64,000 nucleotides of DNA from Ignavibacteriota bacterium (GTDB taxonomy: Bacteria > Bacteroidota > Ignavibacteria > Palsa-1295): NCBI GenBank assembly GCA_003151825.1, contig PLYO01000002.1, forward strand, positions 1 through 64,000, in the 5' to 3' direction. A model generated the notes under the pieces. The model searched no databases. It was given only the letters and a program-made list of their open reading frames with translations, and had not been told where the DNA came from. How positions within the stretch are numbered: the first letter of the stretch is position 1; each line of letters begins with the position of its first letter. Positions 35,801 to 44,489 of the stretch are shown piece after piece. The position numbers and the translations under genes are program-made.

Positions 35801-37750
35801 CCCTTGAAATTGCTCCGTCAAGGGATTGAACAGAATTTCAATTTTTGAAAGCACAAGTCCATCCCGCAATAAGACGATCGAGTCGGTGGAGAGCGTAATA
35901 TTGAGCGGCTCGCACAAGATGGCGTTAGAATTGGAGAGCAGGAATTTTCTTGGGATCGTATCGGTCGATGGAAGCACGGGGAACGTCACCGGCTGGACGG
36001 CAACGATCTCGGAATCGTCCCCGCAGATGCTGATGCTGCTCTGAAGCCCCACCGTTGTGGCAGCGGTAACTTTCCAGCCCTCGAAGAGCAAACGAAAAAG
36101 CGAGTCGCCGGTAATAAGCGGAGAGCCAAGCACGGTGATTGTTACCGTTCCCGGCGTAGAGGTATCGACCTTATACGACGCATTCATAAGAACGGCCAGC
36201 GGAATAATCCCGATCAGATGCAGCGTCGAAGGATCGTAGCTAAGCGACACGGTGAATTCTATCACACCCTCCGAGGAAGGGATGGTCGGGGCGATCGAGG
36301 CGGTTACATTAAAATCGGAGCACGCCCTTGCGGAATCGGCATGCAAGCGAACCACATGACCGGCGCTGTCCTGCGGCTGCTTGGCCCCCGCCGTTCCGGG
36401 TATAAACGTATAGGCATCCGCGTCATAAAACCCTGCGGAAATAGCGAAGATGGGATCGGGCGAGACGATCCGGTGAAAGCCTGTTTTGACCGGAGGATTG
36501 ATCGCACTGAACGAACTCCCATTGATGACCGAAGACGGAACGCCTAATTGATTGAGCAGCACCCCATCGAGCGTGGCACGGCCAAGATCGGCCGTCGGAC
36601 AAATAATCGGGACAGAATGGCTGAAAAAAAACGAGGGAGTGTTCCATAGCACGGTGTCCGCATAGTAGGAGGTATCGAGCACACTCACGAGCGAGGGATC
36701 TCCCAATCCAGAATCGCAATCGGAGTAGCTACGAGTCAACTGATGAGCTTCGACAGGGAACGGATGGCCCAGGCCGTCTATCGTATGGATTTCAATTGCC
36801 CTCGTAAAGGTCAATGCCAGACGGCCATTGGTAGAATTGAGGGTGTTCGCATTGATCTTCGCTATGAAATCGGTGCTGCTCGTAAGGACAAGTTCACCGC
36901 CCGTGTCGTTGAGGTCAAGCGGCTGAGTGAAAAAGTGGGAACCCCACCATTTTTTTCCGATGAGTTCGTCCATCAGCTCGTTGCACGCCTGAACTCCGAC
37001 CGGAACATACGCGCACGTAAGCCCGGAAATGACGCTCACCGGCTTTGTCGAAACCACGGTCGAGCCAGAGAGCGACGGGTCCGATGGATGGTCGGAAGTG
37101 TCCGCTTTGACGATATAACACTGGCCGCGATTGAGCATGACCGTAAACGGAACGCTGTCCGCCTGATTCAGCAGCGTCCGGACGGAGGGTGTGATGGTAA
37201 CGAATGTCGAATCGGATACGGCGGTCACAATGAATTCGGTCAGATCGTTTTCTCCATCCGAGGGATCGTCCCAAATACCCCATCCACAGCTTACATAGTT
37301 TGTGTCGAGCGCGTTATCGGGAAGAATCTGCGTGGCGTCGCCGGCGTAGGGGACGTAATCATGCAGCACAAGATTGACCGGCTGCGTGGTGTGAACGAGC
37401 AAGCCCTTATTCGTCTTGCCGAGATCGTTGATATGAATAAGATTCAGCGGAAGATTGATGACGGTCGGAGCGCCGGGAGCAAAGCTGAAATCCTGCGTGT
37501 AACCGGATGGGGATGTGATGATTCCGCAGCCGGAATACGCGCTCACGACGGTGAGAATCAGGTTCGTGGTCTGCAGAAGACTTGCGCTGTCGGTTAAGCT
37601 ATAAGGCCCTTCGATAATGCCAAAACTAAACGATTGGCCCGACCGCGGAAGAACCGCCTGAGCATCGGCGCCGCGCGGAATGGCAAGCATCGCCGACGAT
37701 GCTACCACGAAAGCCAAAATCCATACGCCGATTATCCCATGACGAACCAT
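32882..37750 (-). CDS. Giant T9SS-secreted surface protein with IgGFc-binding-like, choice-of-anchor-D and cohesin-like modules
   Basis: 1622 residues. Signal peptide at 1-30 (ends ADAQA). Residues about 35-400 resemble the IgGFc-binding N-terminal domain (VVSTKPVSVISG, KKWWGSHFFTQPL). Cohesin-like beta domains follow. Then come about four choice-of-anchor-D repeats at 740-1180, each with a LxFG(T/S)...C...I.FxN start and an S(R/V)...PF.LLSKLPL core. Another cohesin-like domain (1400-1530, TIAPGDTIEIPVYLSGN) and a T9SS type A sorting domain (IQSITPNPAMDAVQ to the end) complete it. Likely exported across the outer membrane and surface-attached. Its signal-peptide codons contain a GCATCG palindrome. 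Confidence 0.9.
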   Translation of the reverse strand: MVRHGIIGVWILAFVVASSAMLAIPRGADAQAVLPRSGQSFSFGIIEGPYSLTDSASLLQTTNLILTVVSAYSGCGIITSPSGYTQDFSFAPGAPTVINLPLNLIHINDLGKTNKGLLVHTTQPVNLVLHDYVPYAGDATQILPDNALDTNYVSCGWGIWDDPSDGENDLTEFIVTAVSDSTFVTITPSVRTLLNQADSVPFTVMLNRGQCYIVKADTSDHPSDPSLSGSTVVSTKPVSVISGLTCAYVPVGVQACNELMDELIGKKWWGSHFFTQPLDLNDTGGELVLTSSTDFIAKINANTLNSTNGRLALTFTRAIEIHTIDGLGHPFPVEAHQLTRSYSDCDSGLGDPSLVSVLDTSYYADTVLWNTPSFFFSHSVPIICPTADLGRATLDGVLLNQLGVPSSVINGSSFSAINPPVKTGFHRIVSPDPIFAISAGFYDADAYTFIPGTAGAKQPQDSAGHVVRLHADSARACSDFNVTASIAPTIPSSEGVIEFTVSLSYDPSTLHLIGIIPLAVLMNASYKVDTSTPGTVTITVLGSPLITGDSLFRLLFEGWKVTAATTVGLQSSISICGDDSEIVAVQPVTFPVLPSTDTIPRKFLLSNSNAILCEPLNITLSTDSIVLLRDGLVLSKIEILFNPLTEQFQGMTLGNLLANKPTTLIPRSGDYSLLLTPPAQVSGGSTVVQFQFLPQVAGISDTIRARVYYLQCGDTLSQDLTLVFSIANNNAFTAPRSLAFDSTLLCLPLMDTILLGDSSCAPLTLTNISVSGTDWTLLNANGQPLALPSIVQSHSGLPILVQFHPQAVVGDRDSITLTYTYFDSTYTRTIALSGAGKLPGPLQFPQQLNFGGTSLCSPDTNEITFSNPTCDTIKVDSVRLSTPFELVSKLPLTVKPGPNSGVLKVQYAPHALTSDTGIAIVTLTVNDTLVTDTVTISGTGESSGKVTYYPPTLNFGSVTPCSSFNSDITFTNKSCDTATIDSVFVTPPFVLLSKLPLALPPKGAIKGLPMQYAPDTISNDTGRAIVMLTVNDSLVFDTITFIGAAKATGSVEYDIDSLDFGTTSLCSQVDSQIIFSNLTPCYQAIIDSVRLAPPFAVLSKLPLTINIDSSGGLEVRYSPDSNASDTGQAIVTLTVNGSLVTDTLTFIGTGAGGGGANLLTTAQNDSIVFTRNECDLPDTVPFYLFNPGCDSLALTSGFKIIADSAGAWSAIANPTSGLAARDSVLIALVTHDTLPGTYTGFFQTSYLDSNGVERPFSLWVAETIARTPRTMALDTTPIDLGTVYPCQTSDTASIPYTNTSCVPVKVIGWTLANGGNGFTVSGTGQDSTLYPLQPSSTDSLHIVFQGSRTGVIYDTAIVSVGTDNDSIRRIPLSLRIISGGNTDAVSVYIKDSTITIAPGDTIEIPVYLSGNDTLGPTSIMLPFGLDTNALSIIGFQPAIAGITAGALSYSNGVNASPTTLIVPLQATSLTIDTEMLMGTLHCIVYLSDTLATSVTLNSVSVTSKNAPCIAFSQFVVSVNVILKGCGDQTTLQMMKTGHISLGIQSITPNPAMDAVQINFINPTSATISYQVVDVLGTIRAEGVASGNALTLDVHSFGNGLYYLRARNAETGVTASGRFVVER

Positions 37751-37835
37751 GAAGGAATAACACGCAAACTGCCTTTTTGTTACACCGAATCACATCCCGA
37801 ACAACATCCCGCCCGCATCCGTTAGGGGTAACGCC

Positions 37836-39530
37836 ATGCGCGAAACCACGCTCGAACATTCCGGCGCGGCGGTCATCGACCAGCCGAAACCCTTCGCAAC
37901 CGAAGCGGTCGCGATGCCATCGCTCGGCATGTCTGGCGAGCCGATCTCGATCTTGGGTGCCGCGCCGTGGCCGGATGCGCCGTGGTGGCAGCGCATCAAT
38001 CCCTCGACGCTCTTCGTGCTGCTTTCGTCTGCTATCGCCATTTTTTTTCTGGCACATGAACTTGCGATCGCTGGCAAGCTTGGGTTCCCAACTGCGGAGT
38101 CCTGGGTGCGCGAAGCGTATGCTCGCAATTTTTTCCACGGCATTGTATTCCAATACCTGCCCGGCACTCCCGCGTCGGTTCCGACCTCGCCATTTTGGAT
38201 TGTTATTCTGTCGCTGGCATTCAGCATTTTTCACGATCCGATCATTGCGGGCAAATTGCTTGGAACGATCTTTCTTTTTCTCACAGGATATTACTGCTTT
38301 CGATTACTCCGGACATTGCAATTAGATTATGGCTCATCGCTCTTAGGCGGCGTGCTGATGATTACGTCGGGCGCGCTGGCGTGGTCGGAACTATCGGGGC
38401 TGGAGTCCACGCTTTCAACGGCGCTTGTCCTGGGCGCATTCTGGTGGCATTTTTCGCATCCCGGGAAAGTATCGACGTCGCTTCGTTTTTTCGTTACCGG
38501 CACGATCCTGGCGCTTGGCGCGCTCACGCGCCCGGAGATATTTCTTCTCTATTTGATTGTCGCAACATGGCTATTCTTTTCGAACGACCCCAAACGATTC
38601 CGTCATGTCGGCATGATGAAATTCGGTTTTTTTCTAATTATTGCGCCCGTGCTCATCACAAATGTTGCGGTAAGCGGGCAGATCGTTCCCGCAACATTTC
38701 GGGGCGCCCTTGGGAATAATTCAATCATTCGTCTGCTGTGGCATGGAGATTTTGGCGGGATCGTAAGCCAGTTATTTTTTAGCTTGAATGGGATTTGGGC
38801 CGCAACGCGCGATCTCTATTTATCTACAAACCCTGTCTGGGTTTTCACCATCCTGCTCGCATTGTGGTCACGCAGACGCAACAAGTTCCACGAGCGCGAT
38901 ACGGCAGACTCCGTATTCTCGCTTTCGGTCTGGATACTTCTCACACTTCCCTATCTCCGTTCGCTCCTGCTCGGAGTCCCCGATACGTTCGGCGACTATG
39001 CCCGATTAGCTCATTTTATTCTACCGATCTACACGCTCGCGGGAATTCTTTCGATCCGAACGATAGTGCGAGGTGAACTTTTTCGCTCACTTAGCCCGAA
39101 GCAAATGATTTTGGGAATGGCAATTGCGCTTCTTGTTTTGGGATGCGCATATCTATGGCTGCTCGCTCCAAATTCATCTTCACCGATCACGCCGGCGATA
39201 CATTGCATGCTGCTGTTATTTTTTACTGCCATTCTCCTTTTTACCGGAGTTCGCCACGCCGGCATTTCCCTTCTCAAGCGCGCGCAGCCGAATTTCGTAA
39301 CAGAAGGAGAGCGAAACAAGATGGAGTTTACCTTCCATGATGATGGCGCGCATGATTCGAAACTTTCTCAGCCGGCGATTGCCGCCCTTCATGCCGCCCT
39401 GCTTGTTCTCCTCGCTTGGAATCTTGCCACGCTTCCGCGCGCAGCTAATGATTTTGCCGCCGCGGTTCATCGCATTAACCACGAGCGCGCGGGAGAAATG
39501 GGAGAATACTCAAATGTGAGCCATTTCTAA
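37836..39530 (+). CDS. Polytopic membrane protein, glycosyltransferase family 39-like
   Basis: 564 residues with about ten hydrophobic helices after a 60-residue cytosolic start. The layout, with a first periplasmic loop holding acidic and Arg residues (AESWVREAYARNFFHGIVF) and the SGALAWSELSGLESTLSTAL segment, resembles lipid-linked sugar transferases of the PMT/ArnT class. I see no decisive catalytic motif, so substrate and even class are tentative. Divergent from the giant T9SS gene; a role in glycosylating envelope material is plausible but only inferred. Confidence 0.7.
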   Translation: MRETTLEHSGAAVIDQPKPFATEAVAMPSLGMSGEPISILGAAPWPDAPWWQRINPSTLFVLLSSAIAIFFLAHELAIAGKLGFPTAESWVREAYARNFFHGIVFQYLPGTPASVPTSPFWIVILSLAFSIFHDPIIAGKLLGTIFLFLTGYYCFRLLRTLQLDYGSSLLGGVLMITSGALAWSELSGLESTLSTALVLGAFWWHFSHPGKVSTSLRFFVTGTILALGALTRPEIFLLYLIVATWLFFSNDPKRFRHVGMMKFGFFLIIAPVLITNVAVSGQIVPATFRGALGNNSIIRLLWHGDFGGIVSQLFFSLNGIWAATRDLYLSTNPVWVFTILLALWSRRRNKFHERDTADSVFSLSVWILLTLPYLRSLLLGVPDTFGDYARLAHFILPIYTLAGILSIRTIVRGELFRSLSPKQMILGMAIALLVLGCAYLWLLAPNSSSPITPAIHCMLLLFFTAILLFTGVRHAGISLLKRAQPNFVTEGERNKMEFTFHDDGAHDSKLSQPAIAALHAALLVLLAWNLATLPRAANDFAAAVHRINHERAGEMGEYSNVSHF

Positions 39531-39554
39531 CTCTTCATTCTTCATTGAAGCAAG

Positions 39555-39638
39555 TGCCCACGGCCGGACTCGAACCGGCACGGCCTTACGGCCAAGGGAT
39601 TTTAAGTCCCTTGCGGCTACCAATTACGCCACGTGGGC
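39555..39638 (-). tRNA. tRNA-Leu (anticodon TAA)
   Basis: On the minus strand the 84-base sequence begins GCCCACGTGGCG and ends CGTGGGCA. The seven-base acceptor stem is complete. The anticodon stem AGGGA/TCCCT holds the loop CTTAAAA with anticodon TAA. A long variable arm (GGCCGTAAGGCC) and the T-loop GGTTCGAGTCC mark a type II tRNA. The terminal CCA is not encoded. Confidence 0.95.
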
Positions 39639-39762
39639 AGACGTGTATCGTCAAAACGTGAAAACCCCATTGGAGCGATAGTAGTTTTATGCAATCTCAT
39701 CGCTCATACCCCGTAAGCAATAGGGCACTGCTAATAGCTGCCGTGTGTTAACGCGCGCACTT

Positions 39763-40383
39763 ATGCCGTCACGGATTTCTCAGCGCTTAGTATGGGGCGT
39801 GCTTTCCATATCGCTTATCCTCATAGCCGGTTTTGCCATTGCAAAGTGGGAACGCGAACACGCCCGGCATCTCGATGATTTTGGCACGCTCCCCGATTTT
39901 TCGCTCATCGATGAACATGGCGCATCGGTGTCGCTCCAAAATTTTCGAGGGCATATTTGGATCGCCGATCTCATCTTCACGCATTGCTCCAGTATTTGTC
40001 CCTTGTTGACCGCTAAAATCATAACGCTGCAATCGGCATTGAGCGAAAAGCCGGATGTTCATTTTGCTTCCATCACCGTCGATCCTGTGCATGACACTCC
40101 TGACACGCTGTTGGCTTATGCCATGGCCCATCATGCCAATACGGACCGATGGACGTTCCTCACGGGCACAACGGCCTCCATTTATACTCTTGTAAAAACC
40201 GGCTTCCATTTGCCGCTCGATTCGGTTGGCGGCGAGCAGCGGGTTCCCATCGTGCATAGTCCGCGATTTACGCTCATCGATGCGAAGGGGCATATTCGCG
40301 GGTATTACGATGGTTCCCAAGATTCGGCCCGAACCCAGATCGTCGCCGACATCGACGCGCTCGAAAACGAGGCCAATCCATGA
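39763..40383 (+). CDS. SCO1/SenC family protein
   Basis: 206 residues from the ATG at 39763: one N-terminal membrane anchor (LVWGVLSISLILIAGFAIA), then a thioredoxin-like domain with the copper ligands Cys75 and Cys79 in THCSSICP and His165 in IVHSPRF. SCO proteins deliver copper to the CuA centre of cytochrome c oxidase or reduce its cysteines. The stop overlaps the DUF420 start (ATGA), and DUF420 proteins are also tied to oxidase assembly. The oxidase genes themselves are not in the window. Confidence 0.93.
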   Translation: MPSRISQRLVWGVLSISLILIAGFAIAKWEREHARHLDDFGTLPDFSLIDEHGASVSLQNFRGHIWIADLIFTHCSSICPLLTAKIITLQSALSEKPDVHFASITVDPVHDTPDTLLAYAMAHHANTDRWTFLTGTTASIYTLVKTGFHLPLDSVGGEQRVPIVHSPRFTLIDAKGHIRGYYDGSQDSARTQIVADIDALENEANP

Positions 40384-40805
40384 GCATTTCAGATTTGCCC
40401 GCAATCAATGCCACACTGAACGGAACATGTGCTGTTCTCCTTCTTATTGCGCGAAATCGCATCAAGCATAAAGCCATACGGCAGCACCGAGCGCTGATGA
40501 TTTCGGCGTACATTACGTCAATTGTGTTCCTCGGATGTTATTTAACGTATCACTTTAATGCCGGCATCCTGCATTTCGGTGGAACGGGCATTATTCGCCC
40601 AATCTATTTTACGCTGCTCACGTCACACACCATTCTCGCGGTTACGGTCCCAGTGCTTGCCACTATTACTCTGATACGCGGCCTGCGCGGAAGATACCGA
40701 GCGCACCGAGCCATTGCAAAGTGGACGTATCCCGTGTGGCTCTATGTGAGCGCAACGGGTGTCGTGATTTATTTTATGGTCTATCAGATCTTCCCGAGCT
40801 CGTGA
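40380..40805 (+). CDS. DUF420 membrane protein (cytochrome oxidase assembly type)
   Basis: 141 residues with four hydrophobic helices and the family pattern INATLNGTCAVLLLIA, HRALMISAYITS, FLGCYLTYHF, LLTSHTILAV and KWTYPVWLYVSATGVVIYFM. The conserved His residues lie in helices and may bind haem or metal. DUF420 includes CtaM, needed for some haem-copper oxidases. Translationally coupled to the SCO1 gene. Confidence 0.9.
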   Translation: MSISDLPAINATLNGTCAVLLLIARNRIKHKAIRQHRALMISAYITSIVFLGCYLTYHFNAGILHFGGTGIIRPIYFTLLTSHTILAVTVPVLATITLIRGLRGRYRAHRAIAKWTYPVWLYVSATGVVIYFMVYQIFPSS

Positions 40806-40824
40806 GCTGGCGCAAGACAGAAAT

Positions 40825-41565
40825 TTATTTCTTTTCGTAAACCGCGCAATACATCGCAGCCCACCAGCGGCGTTCGAGAAACGGGAGCAACCATCGTGGG
40901 CGCACCAGGCCACCACTCAAAAAGATGCAGCGTTTTTTTTTCATGCCATGCTGGCGCATGAGAATATCGAGTTCGAGCGGCGTATATTGCCGCTTTTGAA
41001 ATTTGAGATATTCTCCGCGCTTGCCGAAAAGCCTGTCGCACGACGCCGTGCGAATGCCGAAGACCATCCCCTCCATCTTGCGCAGCATTCCAGCCTTATT
41101 CGGCACGCTCACCACAAGCAGACCGCCGGGTTTTAGCAATTGATAAAATTTTTGAATCGCGGCCTCGTCGTCTTCCACATATTCTAAAGCGCTGAGTGAA
41201 AGAATCAGGTTGAAGGTCTGCCCATGGGACTCATAGGACTGATCGGTCGCTTGGATGAACTCGATGGAAAAATTTTGGGAAGAGGCAATCGCGGTTTCTA
41301 TCATTTCTTGCGAGGCATCGAAAGCGGTTACATCCCATCCGCGCGCGGCAAGATAGCGGCTAAAGACGCCCGTTCCGCAGCCGGCATCGAGTGCGCGGCC
41401 GGGAACCGAAGGCGCTATGCGATCGAGCAGCGATGCAATTTTTTCGAATCGCCTTGCAAAGCGTGGGTCGCGCGCGTAACGCTCGCTCCACTGACCGGCT
41501 TCCGAATCGAAAAACTCAGAGATTTGCGAACGATCGGTCATTGAGGTTTGCGAACGATCGGTCAT
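40825..41565 (-). CDS. Class I SAM-dependent methyltransferase
   Basis: 246 residues. Motif I is ALDAGCGTGVFSRYL, motif II FNLILSLSALEYVED, and LKPGGLLVVSVPNKAGML follows. The fold is that of UbiE/UbiG-type methyltransferases; the basic C-terminal half (KKKRCIFLSGGLVRP) could bind a lipid or nucleic-acid substrate. The first eight codons are duplicated (MTDRSQTSMTDRSQIS), giving two possible starts, 41565 and 41541. The first ATG overlaps the dnaG stop, suggesting coupling. Confidence 0.88.
   Translation of the reverse strand: MTDRSQTSMTDRSQISEFFDSEAGQWSERYARDPRFARRFEKIASLLDRIAPSVPGRALDAGCGTGVFSRYLAARGWDVTAFDASQEMIETAIASSQNFSIEFIQATDQSYESHGQTFNLILSLSALEYVEDDEAAIQKFYQLLKPGGLLVVSVPNKAGMLRKMEGMVFGIRTASCDRLFGKRGEYLKFQKRQYTPLELDILMRQHGMKKKRCIFLSGGLVRPRWLLPFLERRWWAAMYCAVYEKK
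41518..41565. repeat. 24-base tandem duplication at the methyltransferase start
   Basis: The unit ATGACCGATCGTTCGCAAAC (plus four bases) is present twice in tandem on the minus strand with one mismatch. Each copy carries a start codon. The copy at 41565 overlaps the dnaG stop. Confidence 0.8.
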
Positions 41566-43472
41566 CCGCCGTGCTGTTCTTCTTCCGTGAATTGCTGCGC
41601 GAATTTCTTTTGCATCTCTGGCCGCTCCAAGAGCGCAAGAACCTCGCGCAAGTGATCGTCCGAATCCGGATCGCCGCGTACTAAGCCGGACATTTGATGT
41701 TGCCGTTCCTCGATCTTGCCGCGTTCGAGCGACGCGATCGCCTGCCGCGCTTGTGCCACAAACGTTCCCGTTTCCGGACGCTCATCCCAGTTATTGCTGA
41801 ATGCGCCGCAGGCCATCCCATACGCGGTCAGCAGCGATTCGAATTCCGGTTTGCCGCGATACTCATCTAAGAGCTGCGCGATTTCCGGCGGATCGCCTTC
41901 TTCCACGCGCTGGATAAGATAACTGAGAAGTTCGTGCGCGGACGCATGAGAAACAAGCGCAAGGTTAAAATCCGTGGATTCGATAAGCGCACTCACCGCG
42001 ACCGGATCGGCCAGCATCGCTTCGAGCAGCGCGCCCTCTTGCAAGGATAAGGGATGAAGGATGAAGGATGAAGGATCGGACGCGGTTTCCTCATACTCGC
42101 GTTCATCTTGACGTTCATCTTGAATTATAGGCGCCTCATTTCTTCGATACCGTTCTTCGTAATCCTTGTTGGATGCAATATATTTTGCTAGCTCGGTGGA
42201 AAGAAGCTGCTCGCTAAGGTGAAACCGCTCGCCAAGTTTTTGAATGAAGAGCGCCTGCTTAATGGAGTCTGGAACTTTTGCAATCGTCTCGACGATAGCG
42301 CGCACGGCTTGCGTCATGCGTCCCGGATCGCGGAACGCGCCTTGCTCCTCGAACCACTGTGCCTTCGTTTCGATGAAGGTCTGACGATGTTCGAGCGCCG
42401 ATTCGAACGCTTCATGGCCGCTCTGGCGAATAAAACTATCGGGATCCTCGCCCGATGGAAGAATAACGGTGCTCACGTCGAAACCCGCTTCGATCGCCAG
42501 TTCGATACCACGCATCGTCGCATTTTTGCCGGCGGTATCGGCATCGAATAACAAAACGATATTCGTGGTGTAGCGGCGAAGCAGTTGAAGCTGCTCCACT
42601 GTCAGCGAAGTTCCCGAAGCGGCGACGACATTTTCCGTTCCCGATTGAAAGACGGCCAAAACATCCGCATATCCTTCTACGAGAATCGCAAACCCAGCAC
42701 GCCGAATCGCGTCCTTCGCTTGAAAAAGTCCGTAGAGAATCTGCGATTTGTGATAAACTTGCGTGTCCGGCGAGTTGATATATTTAGCAACCTCTTTCGA
42801 AGCATTCGGCATGATACGCCCGCCAAAACCAACGATTCGGCCCGTGGCATTAAAGACAGGAAAAATCACGCGGCCACGAAACCGCTCATAATATTCGCCC
42901 GAATCGCGCCGCGCAACCAGTCCGGCCAAATCGAGCTTTTGAATATCGATGCCTTGATTGGTGAGATGCTCGATAAGCAAACCAGATCGTTCCGGCGCGT
43001 AGCCGAGACCGAATTTTCGCATGATGTCTTCATCGAGATTCCGGTTTTCGAGATAGGCTTTCGCTTCGGAACCAATGGGTGACCGGAGGGAACGATAATA
43101 AAAGGCCGCGGCCTCGCGAAGCACATTGTAAAGCGATTCACGCTCGCCTCGCGCGGCTTCATCTGCTTCGGTTTCGCTTCCCTCGATTTCGATATGCGCG
43201 CGTTCCGCAAGTTTCTTAATGGCTTCGGGAAACGTCAGACCCTCCATCTGCATCACGAAGGAAAACACATCGCCGCCTTTGCCGCAGCCGAAGCATTTGA
43301 AAATCCCTTTATCTTCTAAGACGCTGAACGACGGCGTTTTCTCGTTATGGAACGGGCACAAGCCGACGAAATTGCGCCCACGCTTTTTCAGCCGTACATG
43401 CTCGCTCACAAGATCGACGATATTCGTCGCGTCCCGGATACGGCCCAATTGATCGGAGGATACTTTCACCAA
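41562..43472 (-). CDS. dnaG: DNA primase
   Basis: Makes RNA primers for the replication fork. 636 residues, longer than the usual 580-600. The CHC2 zinc finger is Cys39, His42, Cys60 and Cys63 (LCPFHNEKTPSF, KCFGCGKGGDV). The TOPRIM core has VEGYADVLA and LFDADTAGKNA. Residues about 455-476, in the linker before the helicase-binding C-terminal domain, are translated from short tandem repeats (GGATGAA units and a doubled CGTTCATCTTGA). The start is TTG at 43472 or GTG at 43469. Confidence 0.96.
   Translation of the reverse strand: MVKVSSDQLGRIRDATNIVDLVSEHVRLKKRGRNFVGLCPFHNEKTPSFSVLEDKGIFKCFGCGKGGDVFSFVMQMEGLTFPEAIKKLAERAHIEIEGSETEADEAARGERESLYNVLREAAAFYYRSLRSPIGSEAKAYLENRNLDEDIMRKFGLGYAPERSGLLIEHLTNQGIDIQKLDLAGLVARRDSGEYYERFRGRVIFPVFNATGRIVGFGGRIMPNASKEVAKYINSPDTQVYHKSQILYGLFQAKDAIRRAGFAILVEGYADVLAVFQSGTENVVAASGTSLTVEQLQLLRRYTTNIVLLFDADTAGKNATMRGIELAIEAGFDVSTVILPSGEDPDSFIRQSGHEAFESALEHRQTFIETKAQWFEEQGAFRDPGRMTQAVRAIVETIAKVPDSIKQALFIQKLGERFHLSEQLLSTELAKYIASNKDYEERYRRNEAPIIQDERQDEREYEETASDPSSFILHPLSLQEGALLEAMLADPVAVSALIESTDFNLALVSHASAHELLSYLIQRVEEGDPPEIAQLLDEYRGKPEFESLLTAYGMACGAFSNNWDERPETGTFVAQARQAIASLERGKIEERQHQMSGLVRGDPDSDDHLREVLALLERPEMQKKFAQQFTEEEQHGG
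42045..42118. repeat. Tandem short repeats inside dnaG
   Basis: Three perfect GGATGAA heptamers at 42052-42072, flanked by GGATAAG and GGATCGG, encode the peptide SSFILHPL on the minus strand. A tandem 12-base unit (CGTTCATCTTGA) near 42100-42123 encodes Gln-Asp-Glu-Arg repeats. Both keep the reading frame and fall in a linker. Confidence 0.85.
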
Positions 43473-43508
43473 CTAACCGAAGCGCGAAACGCTCACTTTA
43501 GTTTGCGC

Positions 43509-44021
43509 TCAATGCGTCGTATCCATCGGCGGCGGAACGGAGTTCGCTGGAACTTTATCGTCCGCGCCAAAGACGGTCACCATCACTTCGCTGCCTTTTT
43601 GCTCGGCGTGGTAATACGTGAGCGGCAGCGTGGCCGGGCCGGTGAGCACGCGCCCGTACAGATCGAATTTCGAGCCGTGGCACGGGCAATAAAAGTTCTT
43701 CTCGTCGGGGCTGTAGGTCACGTCACAGGCGCGGTGGGTGCATTTAATATCTACGCCCACATACTTGCCCGGCGCGACATGAGCGACGAGGATATTGCGA
43801 TCCAAATCGTCGTATTCGAGATGATACGTGCCGCCCACCGGAGCAAGCTCCGGCGCGTCCGTCAGCTCGATGGGAACTTCACGCACATCCTTTGCGCCGA
43901 ACGACGCTCGAAGCGAGCGCGCCTTCGCTATCGGCACACGGGAAAAATCGGCGATACTGCCCACGATCGCGCTCCCCGCGACGGCGGCAAAAACATTTCC
44001 GAGAAATTTTCTACGGTTCAT
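43509..44021 (-). CDS. Rieske [2Fe-2S] protein
   Basis: 170 residues from the ATG at 44021 (MNRRKFLGN), a twin-arginine-like signal followed by a hydrophobic helix. The Rieske ligands are intact: CTHRAC at 94-99 and CPCHGSKF at 112-119. Such proteins are the iron-sulfur subunit of cytochrome bc/b6f-type complexes or stand-alone electron carriers. No cytochrome b gene is adjacent, so its partner lies elsewhere. The gene reads in the same direction as dnaG, 36 bases upstream of it. Confidence 0.92.
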   Translation of the reverse strand: MNRRKFLGNVFAAVAGSAIVGSIADFSRVPIAKARSLRASFGAKDVREVPIELTDAPELAPVGGTYHLEYDDLDRNILVAHVAPGKYVGVDIKCTHRACDVTYSPDEKNFYCPCHGSKFDLYGRVLTGPATLPLTYYHAEQKGSEVMVTVFGADDKVPANSVPPPMDTTH

Positions 44022-44283
44022 AACGGCACAACAGAAAGCGAATGCCTGTTGTTCTATAAATTCATTGTTTTCCACAAGAAATGTCTGTCAGTGCGGGGGA
44101 GTTCGGAGTTCATGAACTGTGGCATTTCCGAGCTGCTTTCGCCATTTTTCCAAAATAATTCATAATTCTCCTTCCTAAAGAAAACTACCTGACAAATTTT
44201 CAATAAACGACGCACCAAGCATCGCCGACGATGCACCCCATTTCTTACTTCTTAACTCTTACTTCTTACCTTCCCCGCACATA

Positions 44284-44347
44284 GGTGCCCATCAAAGCAC
44301 AGCCAATATACGACAATTTTTCCGCCCGCCACAAAATTCGAAATTTT
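44284..44347. repeat. 64-base direct repeat, left copy
   Basis: Begins GGTGCCCATCAAAGCACA and ends AAATTCGAAATTTT. It matches 45592-45655 at 61 of 64 positions in the same orientation. The two copies bracket the island with the small gene pair. Confidence 0.85.
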
Positions 44348-44399
44348 GCGTAGAGCCTGTCCTGAGCTTGCCGAAGGATCGGTGCTTCCAGCCCGACAC

Positions 44400-44489
44400 C
44401 CCCGAAGGGACGATAGGAAATACCCGGGGACCCTTCGACAGGCTCAGGGTAAACTCCAGTCCCCGGTCAGCGAAGAAGAAAGAATCAAA
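44400..44489. repeat. 90-base direct repeat, left copy
   Basis: Begins CCCCGAAGGGACGATAGG and contains CCCTTCGACAGGCTCAGGGT and GTCCCCGGTCAGCG. The right copy is at 45098-45188 with very few differences. The central CTTCGACAGGCTCAGG is a widely dispersed bacterial repeat. Confidence 0.85.

Noticed and set aside
44054..44236. Small minus-strand frame upstream of the Rieske gene
   Set aside because: 60 codons of basic and aromatic residues with no start signal, overlapping a GCATCG palindrome; no evidence of coding.
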